Below the pieces are notes generated by a model, which was given only the letters and a program-made list of their open reading frames with translations, was not told the origin of the DNA and made no database searches. DNA of 64,000 nt from Capitulum mitella (Eukaryota > Arthropoda > Thecostraca > Pollicipedomorpha > Pollicipedidae), in contig CP099851.1 of NCBI GenBank assembly GCA_030062745.1, positions 8,310,393 through 8,374,392 on the forward strand, read 5' to 3'. Below, piece by piece: positions 12,177 through 25,010 of this stretch (within the stretch, counting starts at the first letter, position 1; every line of letters begins with the position of its first letter). Made by a program: the position numbers and the translations under genes.

Positions 12177-14703
12177 CATATTTTGTGAGCTGTTGTCCTG
12201 TCTGAAACGGCACAGCGACGATAAATACATGAACCAACGCCTCCTAGACTTTCAGCGACTCGTAGGCGCTCCCTGCCCGCCGTGTGCGTCGGACCGTTAC
12301 ACTGCCGGAAGCGCGGGTCCGATGATGAGGACGTAACCGCCGTCTGTCGGACGCGGCGTCACGCAGAGAACGCCCCAGTCTGGGCAGTTTTTTTCTGCCA
12401 GTGGATCGGCGCGGAAGTCGGTGCGGGGACGGCATCGGATGTCGCTGAAACGAGAAGGTAGCGAGCTAACCGCTCGCTTCTGTTTCGTCGTTCTATCTCA
12501 GTTAGGAGCAAAATGGGCGGGAACGCCCTCGCTCCCTCCCCTCCTCACCGGCTCTTCGGACGCGTAGATAAAAACCCTGACGTCCGGCGAGAGATAACCC
12601 GCGTCAGGCTAGCCTTTGGCGCCACGCAGACCTTGCCGTGGCAGAGGGAGTTGACGACCCCCTCAGCTCACGAACTGTTCGTCACACGATAAAATGAGTG
12701 TACCATTGGAACGCCCGTAACACACGGAGCTCGAAACTGGTTTCATTTGTTGGTGCTGATGAATATTAAACAATGAATACCTTATATCTGTATTTTTTTG
12801 TTCTTTGGCGGCCTTCGCAGAAGACAAAGAAACGTCTTGTTTCTCAGCATGCATTTGTGTACATAATGTTTCAATTTCTGGATACGAAAAACCTTGGCCT
12901 CTAGTATTCTCGCGGTATAAAAAACGCAGTTAAAGCCGTTAGCATTGACAAAAAAGTAGTTCTGCCATATCATGTTGTAAAGGTTCCACTTGGTTCCCCT
13001 TGGCTTGAAATATGCATCGTCGGCGCATTCAAATTATATCACGGCGTGCCGTTGGCTACCGTCGTCTCATAATTACTATGCGCGTTCCTACACAATCTCG
13101 CTTGAGTTCAGACGCAGCGTGGCTAATTGAGCCCTCCGGACAACAAGCGGCTTATCAGTGCGGCACGGAGTCGGCCGGAGAAAAGCTGAGGGTGGCTTCC
13201 GCCAGCGGAGGTGGCCGCTCCTATTTCTGCTGACGAACAGATCAGCCTGGCCGGACGGCGGCCGAGCGTGCTCGATATAGAGCCCGCCGCCAATCAGCGG
13301 GATTGATGCCGGCGGCCGCGGTTCCGCTGACTGGCCCGCCGCGGGGCACTGATGGTGACCTCTGACCCGGGAGGCGGCCTGCGGTCAGGCGGGGGGAGGG
13401 GGGACAGGACGCCGACCCAGGGTGCCGGGTCGGCGCAGGTCGGAGTTCCCTGACCCGTGGCACCGCCTGCGGGCGCTGACGGCGGTCGGTGGTCCGGGCA
13501 GCGCCGGCAGGTTCGGGCTGTGTCCCGTGACCCGGTACACTGACCCCGCCGGTCACACGGCGGTCGCACGGTCACACACGGTCACACACTGGCCCCGCCG
13601 GCCACCCGGTAACAACGTTCCGGAGCCGAACGGCAGCTGGGAAGCGCTGTTGTTTCTCGGGTTCTGCTCTCCTTTCGCGAGCCCGAGATGCCCAGTTCGT
13701 CTCGAATAGTCAGCTTGACGTGCGGCGCCGCGGCATCCTCCGCATAATGAAGGACATCGAGAGGCGTCGGCTGGTCAGTTTAATGTTTCTGGAGGTGATC
13801 GGTGGCTCCATCCAATCTGTTGGACCACCTGCCCTGGCTGTCGGCGTCCATAGGGCGACCGATATGTTTTCAGGAATGTTTGCAATGCTGAGAATGCAAA
13901 CCAGGCGGCCCGTAGCGGTCATGTGTCGTTCACTGTTAGAAACGGCTTCGTGCTAAACCGGAGCAGCGTCTGTGATAAAAAATACTGGGCATTGTCGATC
14001 TGAAAAAACAACATCTGGACCGCCCCCTGATATTGCATAGGTGCCGTAGAAGCAATTGACTGCAATGAACGACAAGCCAAAACGAGATGCCATGTCTCTT
14101 TTTTTGGACCACAGCGGTTTTTTACCAGTCCAGTGTATGTCTGAAAAGCCGACTTAGGTGGAGTCCTCCTCCTGGAAATTCGGCTTACGACGACCCTGGC
14201 AGGCAGTGTCCCTTTGCGGAATAGAACGCGGCTTGGGTTTGGAACTAGGATCCATCTCCTTTTCTTTTTTCGCATTTCTTTTCCCTTTGTCAGAAACTAA
14301 ATGATTTGTCACTTTCGGGAATGCTGCTTCTGTACGTGCCTGGACTGTATTTTGATGCTGACAGAGCAAAAGTGGTGAGAGAAACGCCAGAAAGGCTTGG
14401 ACAGCTGAGTGTGAAACTGATTGTTTTGCACAGGTCGGCTCTTTCGCTTTGGAGACGTGTTGCGCGTATTCTTACTATAAACGTCGCTGGTCTCTGCCAG
14501 AATGCATCCGTGGAACTTCAAATGGGGCGGAGGGGCGTTTCATTTCGAGTGACCGGCCCCGACCTCTCAGGCAGTCAATTTAAGTGGTTATAATCACAAG
14601 GAGAGGCTGGTGTTTTTAAGTCCGCCCCTCTTTCCACTGATTACGCTCCTGGGAGTGATTTTTCTCAGAGTTACATGCTGTCAGAATCACCGATTTTCAT
14701 CCC

Positions 14704-15926
14704 TTAACCCTATTCCCGGAGGGCTGGACGGTACGGTCGATTCCCGGCAGGGGGGGGGGGGGCGGATTCGGCCCCCCTGAGATCTCGAAAACTACACATC
14801 CGATTTCATCGCAACAAATGGCAATCGATTTGCCATGACGTGAACTACATTTTTATAAAAAGAAACTTCCGAAATTTTGAAAGGTGTGAATACAGGAGGC
14901 AAAAATGCCAAAATCAGGGGTATTTTTGGACTTCTTATAACTCCGTTGTTTGTGGACTGATTTCAGTGAAACTGGCATGAATCGAGAGATTTTGGATAGG
15001 ACTTTTACCAGTGGTACACACATCCAAAATTTTGAAAAAATTCATGGGCGTTCACAGGGTTTTAAAAAAAGGAGGATTAGTTTTCCAACAACTGAATGTT
15101 AAAAACGGCAAAAACACGTTTTGGGCTTCTGCTAGTCATGCTATGCTAAAGAAGTACAAATCGCAGTACAATATTTGTATAATGTTAGCATAGGCGCGTC
15201 AGGGACATGAAAAAGGAGGAACGTCATGGTCACACGTTCTTCAGATCAACTTGTGATCTTTGACCTTAAATCACCTCCAGTGACCTTGGTGTCACTTGAA
15301 TGATCTTGTGTGCATTTAATATTATCTGTAAACGTTTTCAGTCATTGAATTCACTCTAAAAAAAAAAAATCATTTTATGGCTACGTATTGCGATATAGGG
15401 TACGCGCACTGACATTTTAGGTCATAGCTCCGTGACCCGATCCGATATCAAGCTGAAACTTGATACACAAGTAGAGGACACCTTTCTACGTCATAAATAA
15501 TCCGGGTTTGTCATTTGAAAAAATGGCGCCGAAATTATTGTAATAAAACCAAATTTTGACTTTTGACCTTGACCTGGCCTTGCAAAGTGACCTCAGATGA
15601 ACAAAATCATATCTGCTCATTTCCTAACTATTTAGCTATACATCCATACACAGTTTTAAGTTCTATCTTAAAAACTCTGTTTTTGGCAGACATTTTTCTT
15701 TACCCTCAACATGGCCAAAAATGACTTGGGGTGCCTCCCAAAAACGTTGCCTGGCTCTGCCCCTGAGCAAAAGAGAATTTTGAAATTTTGTCATGGCACG
15801 TAGAAAGAATAGCTAGGAAAAGTCACCAAGTTTTGTAAAGCTGCGTTAAAAAGCCTGAAATTGGCAAGCAAAAAACCCAAGGGGGGTGGATTCAGCCCCC
15901 CCTCTCCTGCCCGGAAATAGGGTTAA
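14704..15926 (+). mobile_element. piggyBac-like non-autonomous TTAA element, 1.2-kb form
   Basis: TTAA at 14704-14707 is followed by CCCTATTCCCGG; the right end reads CCGGAAATAGGG followed by TTAA at 15923-15926. A TTAA target-site duplication and ends starting CCCT are the hallmarks of piggyBac-superfamily transposons. Inside the inverted ends lie matching G-rich blocks (a G run then CGGATTCGGCCCCCC on the left; a G-rich block with GGATTCAGCCCCCC on the right). The left end also repeats ATTCCCGG about 28 bases in. The 1,215-bp body has no long open frame, so it cannot encode a transposase. It carries conserved stretches such as GGTCATAGCTCCGTGACCCG that recur in the copies at 19899-21084 and about 32283-33500. 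Confidence 0.82.
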
Positions 15927-16879
15927 TGCGGGACCTCTCCGTTTTGTTTACGTCCGGTATGGATGTAGAAAATATGGTTGTAGTGTCGATCGTGATGTTG
16001 CTGCGTCAGTCTTTGAGGGCACATTTGGCGACGCTTGTGGTGGTAAATGGGCAAAGCCGGGCTCTCTGTGCGAACTGGCGTGTCGTCTTCGGTCGATTGG
16101 CTATTCGAAGCCGATCTGTGAGCGAATCGTATGGGGACATCCATGACGACATGTCTCTTCTGTGTGGTCCGAAAAATTTTCTTGTGTGATGTTTGGGATG
16201 AAAGCTCGTGGTAAGCACATTACAGAATGGATTTCCAGAATTGATTTCCAAACTTATTTCCAGGCAATTCCAGGAAACGACTGATTATGTGGCGAACGTT
16301 TAAAGTACCGTCAAAGGTGCCGTTTGAGTGGTAGCGTTAACGGACTGCACGACAGCCGGGATTGTCCCCTATGGCCAGAAGCCAGCTGAGCCGCCGGTCA
16401 TTGTCGAGGGCCACGGAGGCAGCAGCCCGCCTGGCGGAGACGGGTTGGTCCGCCGTCTGCCGATCAGGGCTGGAAAACTGGTGTTTATTCTTGGTGTCGG
16501 AGCATAATTTGTTATGAGGGTACAAAATTTTTCAAACAGTAATACTGGTTTAAGTTGGCGTTTTTGGGGTATGCCAGTTACCGCATAGCATCCGCTTTTT
16601 GCCGAGTGAAGACCGAGTCATTTGCTTGCAGAGTTAAGAATTTGTCAATTTGGTTACAATGTAGCTTTTTGATGGAGGCACAAGACCAAACTTTGGAGTA
16701 AAAAAATACTTTTTGAGCACGTGTTTCTGGTGCTCTTCAAAACCAAAAAGCGACACGTTTTCGAGCCTCGCTGCCGACTGAGCTGCGGTAACGGGACGAG
16801 CGCTACGGTGCGCCAGCGCGGGACGCTCTTCGGGTCCGTCTGGTGCGGCGTGTGCGCATGAGTGGCGTTAGCACCAGCT

Positions 16880-17300
16880 GTCGGGTTCACTCCGGGGCTG
16901 TCGATTCCAGTACGGAGTCTTCCCCTGGTCGGTGCTGCCGGCTGTCGGGTTCAGTCCGGGGCTGTTTCCTGTGGTCGATGCTGCCGGTTGTAGGGTTCAA
17001 TTCGGGGCTGTTCCTGTGATCAATGCTGCCGTCTGTCGGGTTCAGTCCGGGGCTGTTCCCGTGGTCATTGCTGCGGGCTGTCGGGTTCAGTCCGGGGCTG
17101 TTCCCGTGGTCAGTGCTGCCGGCTGCTGGGTTCAGTCCACGACTGTTCCTGTGATCAGTGCTGCGGGCTGTCGGGTTCAGTCCGGAGCTGTTCCCGTGGT
17201 CAGTGCTGCCGTCTGTCGGGGTCAGTCCGGGACTGTTCCTTTGGCCAGTGCTGCCGGCTGTGGGGTTCGGTCCTGGGCTGTCGGGTTCAGTCCGGACCGG
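16880..17300. repeat. 45-bp minisatellite
   Basis: Some eight copies of a 45-base unit built on GGCTGTCGGGTTCAGTCCGG and CTGTTCCCGTGGTCAGTGCT (unit starts near 16940, 16986, 17031 and onward). The unit length is a multiple of three, so one frame stays open for 197 codons with a GCRVQSGAVPVV peptide repeat; I regard that as an array artefact. Confidence 0.92.
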
Positions 17301-17391
17301 GTGGCGGCGGTGCTGCCGGCTCTGTCGCCGTCGGTCGACCTCCTGTGCCCAGTCCTCGTCCAGGCTGAGCAGGTGCCCCCAGGTGACGTGG

Positions 17392-17399
17392 TGACGTCA
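17392..17399. promoter_or_regulatory. TGACGTCA octamer (CRE-like)
   Basis: A perfect palindromic TGACGTCA, the consensus for CREB/ATF bZIP factors, between the 45-bp minisatellite and the foldback at 17533, which carries two more. Function in an intron is unproven; a motif match alone is weak evidence. Confidence 0.3.
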
Positions 17400-17532
17400 G
17401 GTGCGCGCTGTTGCCGGGAAGGGTCTCGCGCTGGTGTCCCGGAACCGCAAGGAACGTCCCACCCGGCGTGTTTCGCGCCGGGAGACAAGCCTGGCCTGCG
17501 TTCCGCTGTTGCGAGGACGACATAGGACCTTT

Positions 17533-17643
17533 GTGACGTCAAGTCCAATCGGACCCACAATTGGTCACAGTTCTGGGGCCACCAAACCGTGACCTGTGAC
17601 CAGAGCCACGTCCAATCGTGGGTCCGATTGGGCGTGACGTCAC
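17533..17643. repeat. 111-bp foldback (32-bp inverted repeat) with TGACGTCA near each arm tip
   Basis: The left arm 17533-17564 and the reverse complement of the right arm 17612-17643 match at 29 of 32 positions, sharing CCAATCGGACCCAC in the stem. The loop is 47 bases. Each arm carries TGACGTCA one base in from its outer end. It could be a tiny foldback element or a structured regulatory sequence. No target-site duplication is evident. Confidence 0.75.
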
Positions 17644-18171
17644 TTTTCCCCGTTGGCCGTGCTACAGCGAACGCACCCCTGGTCATCAGCGTCCCCCCAC
17701 CGGAACAAACGTGGTCGTCAGCGATGTCCTGAATGTCTGAATGCGGCCGTGTCTGATGTCTGAATGCAAAGACGGCCGGCGTTAACGGTGGTCGTCTGGT
17801 CAATGCTGGCCGCGTGTGTGGTCCTGATCTTGTTAGTTTTGAGATCAGTGGTTGGTATGCTTCGCCGCGAGTTAAGTGTATTATTCGACCAACAAGGCGT
17901 CTTCCACTGCGCCCATCCTTGGAACGGCATGGCTCTTGTGTTTATAGCTTGCCAGACCTTGGAGAGGTGTTCCTATAGCACGTGTAGAGCCGTCACGTAG
18001 TTGGTGTGGAGTCACGCGGCGAACCATGTTTCAGTTTCATTCATACGTTACTTTTATATTACGTTCCACGTAAAACACGAACAGGCCAGACGAACGCACT
18101 GAATAGCAGTGCTTCTGCTTATATGGAAACATCAAACACCAAATTTCTCGTCACGAATCATGTCACCCATT

Positions 18172-18176
<5 letters not shown>

Positions 18177-18209
<33 letters not shown>

Positions 18210-18220
18210 GAGGAGGAGGG
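18177..18220. repeat. (AG)n / (AGG)n microsatellite
   Basis: An AG dinucleotide run of about 14 units followed by GGAGGAGGAGG. Short simple repeat. Confidence 0.95.
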
Positions 18221-19019
18221 TCGACACTGCACCTGTACCTTTCCTGCCAACTGGGTGCAGGACTTGCTGTAGATGTCGTCGTCTGCTACACAGGCCGCTC
18301 CCACCCGGTTGTCCGAGAGCAGAAGTTCCTAGACCAGAAGTTCAATGTCACCGGCGGAATTAGATGGCTGCTCACGTGGGCCCTGCGGAGATACGCTCCA
18401 GGCTCGGTGCCTTTCATGTGCCGTTTCATGTACCACTTCACACCAGACGAGTGCCGGCGGCGACTTCGTGCTGGCGACAAGGTGTGGAACTGAGTGGCAC
18501 GAGGCCCTCGCGGACCGGAACAGTCTGGTATTCTGCTGATACGGACAAGAGTGGTTTGACGCCGAACATCCCGCTGTATGGTCACGTTTACATGATGGTT
18601 CACGGCAAATGTGAGGCATCTGATCTAAATGATCTTATGAGAAATCAGGTGAGGATGAGATGAGATGAGAAATCAGATGAGTGAGGATGAGAACGAAAGG
18701 GAGAAGGGTGAGAAGAGGGAAGTGAGCACATGAATCTCAGTGTAGGTGCTGAGGGAGACGAATTTTTCCTGATTATTTTCTGTTGCACATTATTCATAGA
18801 AGCTATAGGAGCAGTGCTTTTAGACAATATTTGGACAACATTTCTAGACAACATTTCTGTTAGATGGCTGAAAGTAGTGGATGGCTGTTCTTCAGTTTCA
18901 GAAGCAGTGAAAAGAACAGTTAGTAACCCATTTGAGCAATGGACTGCTCATCTCAAATGCTGAGGGCTTAGGAAAAAGATCTATGCTGAAATCAGATCGA
19001 ACTTGTTTTGGCGACCTAA

Positions 19020-19176
19020 CTTATTTCAGTTATTTCGGCTTGCTTTGATCCCCACTACGGCGTTCATTTTCGCTGGAAGCTTCGTGGGTCATAGACATCA
19101 CCTGGGCGCCGAATGACCCTGTAGTCGGTGCGCCCCTAAGCCCCAATAACCCACCAACCAACCATAGGCATCACCG
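19020..19176 (+). repeat. SINE/LINE 3'-end-like fragment with CCAACCAACC tail
   Basis: The segment ends GTGCGCCCCTAAGCCCCAAT then AACCCACCAACCAACCA, the short-repeat tail typical of many invertebrate SINE and LINE 3' ends. I see no clear tRNA-like head in the preceding sequence, so this may be a truncated copy. Confidence 0.4.
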
Positions 19177-19440
19177 CAAGTCATGTGACACCTGTCCCGT
19201 GCCTGGCCGCGACTGGCAGAGATGCCTGGCTGGGACTGGTCCGCGAGTGAAGCCGGATACTGTACTGGAAACAGGATGTCAGTCTGGTTTCATTATTTTC
19301 TCTTCTTAAATGCAGGGGAAAGGCCGGTCTCCAGATGCATTTGTTGACACTACGCTAGCAATAAGCTTTCCCGTCCATGATTTCCCAGTCTAAAAATGTC
19401 CTGCATTAACACAGATGTAACCTAGCGGAAATTTTAGCCC

Positions 19441-19545
19441 GAAATCGAACCCGGAACATCACTTCCCTCGGCACACGGAATTCGAATAGCCTTTACGACA
19501 AAGTCGGTACGTTATAGGTAGCACGACCTTGAGCACGTTCTCACA
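19441..19545 (-). repeat. tRNA-derived SINE-like fragment, minus strand
   Basis: On the minus strand the sequence contains CCGGGTTCGATTTCGGGC, a good RNA polymerase III B box (GGTTCGATTTC, complement of 19441-19451). Upstream is only a loosely A-box-like stretch. No foldable tRNA with a paired acceptor stem is apparent. Confidence 0.3.
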
Positions 19546-19898
19546 GAATGTCGTTTTGCTGTTGGTGCTGCAAATTGTTCGTTACAGTGATGACGAGCAG
19601 TGTTGAAGGCCGAGTGGGGTATAGTCATTGTTCCTGTATTATCCATAGATGCGATGAACGGACGTGAAAAGAAGAGTCGTACCAATTTCAAGGATTCGGT
19701 GAGCATTTTCCGTAATTGCTTGGTAGGGTCTGATTTCTTCTCATAATCATTTCGAAGCACCGCCGGTTGACTGTCCTGCCTCCGGCTACATAACAACATA
19801 ACCCAATCAGAGCGCGCCCTGCCGCTGACGTCACGCCTGTGCCCCGCCCCGGTGCGGCGCCCAGCCGTCTGCCCAATACAGGGTACCTGCTTAAAGCT

Positions 19899-21084
19899 TG
19901 AACCCTTTTCCTGGAGAGCTATTCGGTACAGCCGATTCTGGACGTGGGGGAGTGGCGGATTCGCCCTTCTCCCTGAGATCTTGAGAATTACGCATCCGAT
20001 CATGTGGCAACAAACGGCAATCGATTCACCAAGACGTAAACCGCTAATCTTGAAAGGGTGGATACAGGGGAGGGACGAAATTGTCAAAGTGGGGATATTT
20101 GTGGACTTGTAACTCCGCTGTTTATGGACCGATTTTGGGTACAATTGGCATGAATCGAGAGGATAATTGGCCCATACGTCTGGAGTTTTGGAAAACTCAT
20201 AGGCCTTCACAGGACATCGAAAATGGGAGGACTGTTTTTTTTCAGAAACTGAAGCAACAGAAATAGTTAAGAATCTCTGTTTGGCTTTTAGTAGCCACGT
20301 CATACTGAAGAAGTACAGATGGGGTTATATTGTTTGTGTTATGTTAGGATATGAAAAGGGAAGACTGCCATGTTAACATGTTCATCAGGTCACGTGATCT
20401 CTAATGTCTCCAGAGCCACACAGAATGACATTCAGTGCATTACATGTAGTTTGAAAACGTTTCAACTCATTTGAATCGACTTTTCCTATACTTGGTGTTT
20501 ATGGCTGTCTTGATATATGGTACGTGCGTTAAGTACGCGCGGTAACGTTTTAGGTCATAGCTCCGTGACCCGACCTAATATCGGTCTGAAACATGGTAAA
20601 CGAGGACACTTTTCTAAGTCATATATATTTCGTGTTTGACATCTGGAAAATTAATACCAGAATGATAAGCATAAAACCACACTGTAAATTTTGGACCTTC
20701 GCCTGACCTTAAGAAGTTACCTCAGATTGACAAAATTATCTTGGCATGCGTACTAAGTTAATTACCTACACACCCACATAAAATTTTAGGTTCCATCTCA
20801 AACATCCCAGCCCCTGTGTTTGGCAGCTATTTTCCATTTTCATTTCCACTCACCTTCAAGAAGGCCAAAAATAGTATGAGGTGCCTCCCAAAAAGGTGGC
20901 CTGGCTCAGCCCCTGATCAAAGTAGAATAACGAAATATTAGCGCAATACGTAGAAAGAATAGGTAGAAAACCCCGCCGGGTTTCGTGAAGCTACGTCAGA
21001 GACCCTGATTTCGGCAAGCAAGAACCCGAATGGGAAGACGGATTGCGCCCGCCGTTCCCCTCCCACTGCCGGGAATAGGGTTAA
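19899..21084 (+). mobile_element. piggyBac-like non-autonomous TTAA element, diverged 1.2-kb copy
   Basis: It is collinear with the copy at 14704: left end TTGAACCCTTTTCCTGGAG (degraded), the CTCCGCTGTTTATGGACCGA block, GGTCATAGCTCCGTGACCCG near 20552, GTGCCTCCCAAAAAGG near 20880, and right end CCGGGAATAGGG with TTAA at 21081-21084. The left target site has decayed to TTGA, so this is an older insertion. No transposase frame is present. Confidence 0.75.
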
Positions 21085-22160
21085 AGTTTTGTAATTTGTG
21101 CCTTTATTTGTGGATCAGCCTGATTTTTGCATTCTGTCGCGATTGTACATTTTGGGATCAGGTGACACCAGCTCCATATTCGAATATTCGATCCGAACAT
21201 TGGAGTGTACCCATCCCAATATTCGAATCCGAAAGTTACCCGAATTCTGAGCTCTGGTTGTGACAAGACATCGAAATACCCTGCATTACTACGTTTGCAA
21301 TTACAACGTGTACTAGAAGGAAGAAAACTTTCGGTCGTCATTGTCTTTCCTGTTTTTGTTGGCTTTGAGAAAAAGAAATTAACGATGTATCTTATGTTAC
21401 CCAATGGTTCACCACGTGTACCTCAAATGCGGTGTCAAGAGATGTGTTACTGAATAAGAAATATACTAACGAAGCCAAGCAGCGCAACTAACTGACTGAC
21501 AAAATTTATGTCATGATATTAAGTGGCAGAATGTTAGTTTCAAAAGCTTATTTCGCCAGTAGATCAGTAAACCAGTGATGCTATGAAGCGATAGAAACTG
21601 GAAATGGTACGGAAGAAAATGCCGTGCCTGAAAATCTTTTAAAAACTCTAGATTTTCGGATCAATGTAACAAAGTAAACTCTGACAAACTTGTTTATTTA
21701 GTAGTTGTGGTTCAGAGCACCACTGTACATAAGAAGCTAAAGGTGAAGCCAGTTTACAGAAATGCAGCTGAAAGACAGCACTGATGATCAAAATGTGAAG
21801 GACGTAGGATCGTGGACAAGCAGACTGCCGTAGTAGGAAAGGCAGCCTTCTGCGTACGGGTGGTCTGACGCCGTAACGCTGCAAGTTTGTCTCAGTAATT
21901 CCATGCTTTGCCTCGGGCCAGCAGTGCGGGGTTTAGGCTTTGAGCAAGCGCGGACCTCGGATATTCGGAAATAGGGTGGCGGCTATTAAACGTACAGCGT
22001 ACGCTCTGTACTGCCAATACTCGGAGACTCAGGTCACAGAGATTCGCGGCTTCAAGACACCAGAACCCGAAATTTATGTGAAATTTCACAAAATCCGAAA
22101 AAACGGCTAAAGAGACATTCGCTTCTGCGGTCTTTCCGGACGTGCTACTTCTCACATGTA

Positions 22161-22247
22161 GATTGCCAACGTCATCCAATATAAGGTACTTGATCCGATT
22201 TTCTGATTGCCAACGTCATCCAGTATAGTGCACTTGATCCGATTTTC
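22161..22247. repeat. 44-bp direct duplication
   Basis: GATTGCCAACGTCATCCAAT and following bases at 22161 repeat at 22205 with few changes (period 44). Two copies only. Confidence 0.9.
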
Positions 22248-24667
22248 TCCCAGTCACGTCATTCAAGAAAATAAACATTCAAACTGGACGGCATAGACGA
22301 CCCTAAAGCATTGATCGCCAGCGTATCCAGATACGCCCGCGCCTGTCGGCTGGCCCGTTCCGACGCGCTTCTCTGATCACCGGCGCACCCATGTCGGTAC
22401 GGTATGGCCTCCCTCTCGGGTGCGCCTGTGCCTCCGTCAGCCTGTCGGTCCGGTGGTCTGTGATCAGCTCGGCCGCTGGTGCGACGTATGGAAGGACGTG
22501 ATGGAGGTCTTAAAGCCTCTATCAGGGCATTACCACTGGCATTAGTTTTCGAAGCATTGGCTCCTATGGGAAGAGCCTTTATTTTCCGTCCGATTTGGAC
22601 TGAACTCGTTCCAGAAATCGGCGCGTAAACTATGTATGAATACTATGACGATATGCAAAGTTCCATCACCTTGGGACCATGATTGTTGAAGTTGGTGGAA
22701 AATATTATGATACGCGAGGTTTGACGTTTTGATCAGGGTTTGATTAAGTGTGTGGCTTATGAACACCAGCCAGCATGAAAAGCAGAGCGGTTAATAGATG
22801 AACAATCACGGGCCATGGAAACAAGGTAAGAGTTTTCTCGTTAATTTTGGTTTTCGGTGTTTAAACAGCTACATTGGTGTTACATTTTGGTTGTTTTAAG
22901 TTCTTTTGGAAGGTAACAAGAAAGAGAAGTATGATGGAGTCCGGAAAATGAACGGAACGATTAGATCAACCTGAGCTTCTAGCTAAAATGTGATATAAAA
23001 AGTTTCCTCAGCAGGATTATTGTAGAGAAGCGTGTAAGGCTATGCGTGGGCCGATATATGCGCGTGTCTCCGAAATGGCGAGTCGTGCGCGCGTGATTCG
23101 CTTTGCAGCTAGATCTTCGTCAGCTGGTCATTGCTCTGCGACTAGAAGGGAGGTAGACGATGGTGACGGTATGGTATGATACACGCGTTTTTATTGGCCC
23201 ACGGTAGGCGTAAATGTTTCGCCACAATTTCGTGGAAAGCGGCAGTGGCAAAAAGCAACAATTCCTCCCCATGAATTAGGCCCAGCATGAAGTGGCTTCA
23301 TTGAGGGCAGAAAAACTCGCAGGTTAATGCAGTTCTGCATAACATGCGCCCAAATTTTGGTGAACGCCGTGTACAGTCGTTTCGTCGTAATCTGATCATG
23401 TGTATAATGCATACCCATGTTGCGGTGCATTTTTTAAACCTGAGTTGTACTGTTCAGATTCCTGTGTTGTCAGCCACAGGAATCTGAATTTATTCAGTGT
23501 TCTTGGAAACCTTGCGAAAATGGAGAGTGCTTACAACGTGAAAGAGCAGAAGAGCTTTTCTACGGATTGCTGTTGAAACCACGTTAGCCAGTTGAAACTT
23601 GAAACCAGTTCCTTCATGGAGGGCCTTGGTGTGTCCGACTAAATGAGGGTCGTTTAAGAACAGACTGAGCGAGATGGGTAGGCATTTGATGGCTGGAACG
23701 GTGGAAACGTGCAGATATAGCCATGTTCGTTCTCGTTGCGTCGTTTTAATGGGGAGTCGTCTGTCATCGTGGTGGCTTGTTGTGTGCCGTCTGGGGGCGG
23801 TGATACAGCGGACCACTTTATGGCTGTATTGCCAGGAAACATTGCCACTTTCCTAACTTTGTGACATGAAGGTAATTCTGAACGCTGGGAACGAATTTGA
23901 AAGTAAAGCTGCGGCAGGATAATGCGCTGCTAAGCATTGACCTGCAACTAAAGACTGAGTAACTGTAACCTGAGCAACTGCAGTAAACCACCACTGCGTG
24001 AGCTAAGTGAAGCCGTGAGGCGTCTCGTTCGTACAAGCTGGCCGGTCGTTCCGAAGCTGAAGTCTGCCGGTTTTTGCCGTGTGATGGCGACGCAAGCTGG
24101 CTGCAGGGACGGGTCCGAAGTTCGCCCGGCTGTCGCAGCGGACGCATCAGAGGCAGCTCCAGGGCTGATGCTTCGGGCGGCGCCGATGTGGCGGCTCAAC
24201 ACGTTACGTCGCAGACGGTCTGAAATTCGTCTGCTTGCTCGGATCTTGCTCATTTTGATTGCTTCTTTATTTTATTTGTCTTTTTATTTGTTTATTGCTT
24301 TTTTAACCCATTCTAAATGCGCTACGGCAAGTCTTTCGCGTTTGGCGTTCCCGGGTTGGTTGTTTGGACCTCCCGGTGGCCATCTGTCCGTCGTTGGCAC
24401 TCTTGGTTCTCCCCGATCATTAAAATCCCCATCCGACGTCCCTGCATTCGCCTTTGGCGCTGCTAGCCTCCCGAGGTCCACTGTACCCCAACTGTGGTCC
24501 ACTGTACCCATCTGACGCTGCTGGCCTCTCCAGGTTCACTGTACCCCAACTGGGGTCCACTGTACCCGTCCCTGGCGCTGCTGGCCTCCCCTGGTCCTCA
24601 GAGGGGCGGCCGGCGGACCGTGGTCCGTGCAGGGGCGGCGGGTCTGGTTGGTGCAGGGGCCGGCAGT

Positions 24668-25010
24668 TGGTTGGTGTCAGGTTCGGTTGTTTTCAGGTCC
24701 GGTCGGGGCGTCAGGTCCGGTTGGTGCCAGGTTCGATTGTTTTCAGGTCCGGTCGGTGCGTCAGGTCCGGTTGGCGTCAGGTTCGGTTGTTTTCAGGTCC
24801 GGTCGGCGTCAGGTCCGGTTGGTGTCAGGTTCGATTGTTTTCAGGTCCGGTCGGGGCGTCAGGTCTGGTTGGTGTCGGGTCCGGTTGGTGTCAGGTCCGG
24901 TTGGTGTCAGGTTCGACTGTTTTCAGGTCCGGTCGGCGTCAGGTCCGGTTGGCGTCAGGTTCGGTTGTTTTCAGGTCCGGTCAGCGTCAGGTCCGGTTGA
25001 TGGCGGGCCG
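24668..25010. repeat. 48-50-bp composite minisatellite
   Basis: TTTTCAGGTCCGGTCGG recurs at 24690, 24740, 24790 and 24838 (period 48-50), alternating with CAGGTCCGGTTGGTGTCAGG and GTTCGGTTG or GTTCGATTG. All three + frames remain open across the array, giving 168-194 codon frames rich in Val, Ser and Gly that I do not regard as genes. Confidence 0.92.

Noticed and set aside
12540..12620. TATA-like GATAAAAACC in a GC-rich context, possible promoter
   Set aside because: No transcript, initiator or downstream coding exon could be recognised, so the motif alone is not enough.
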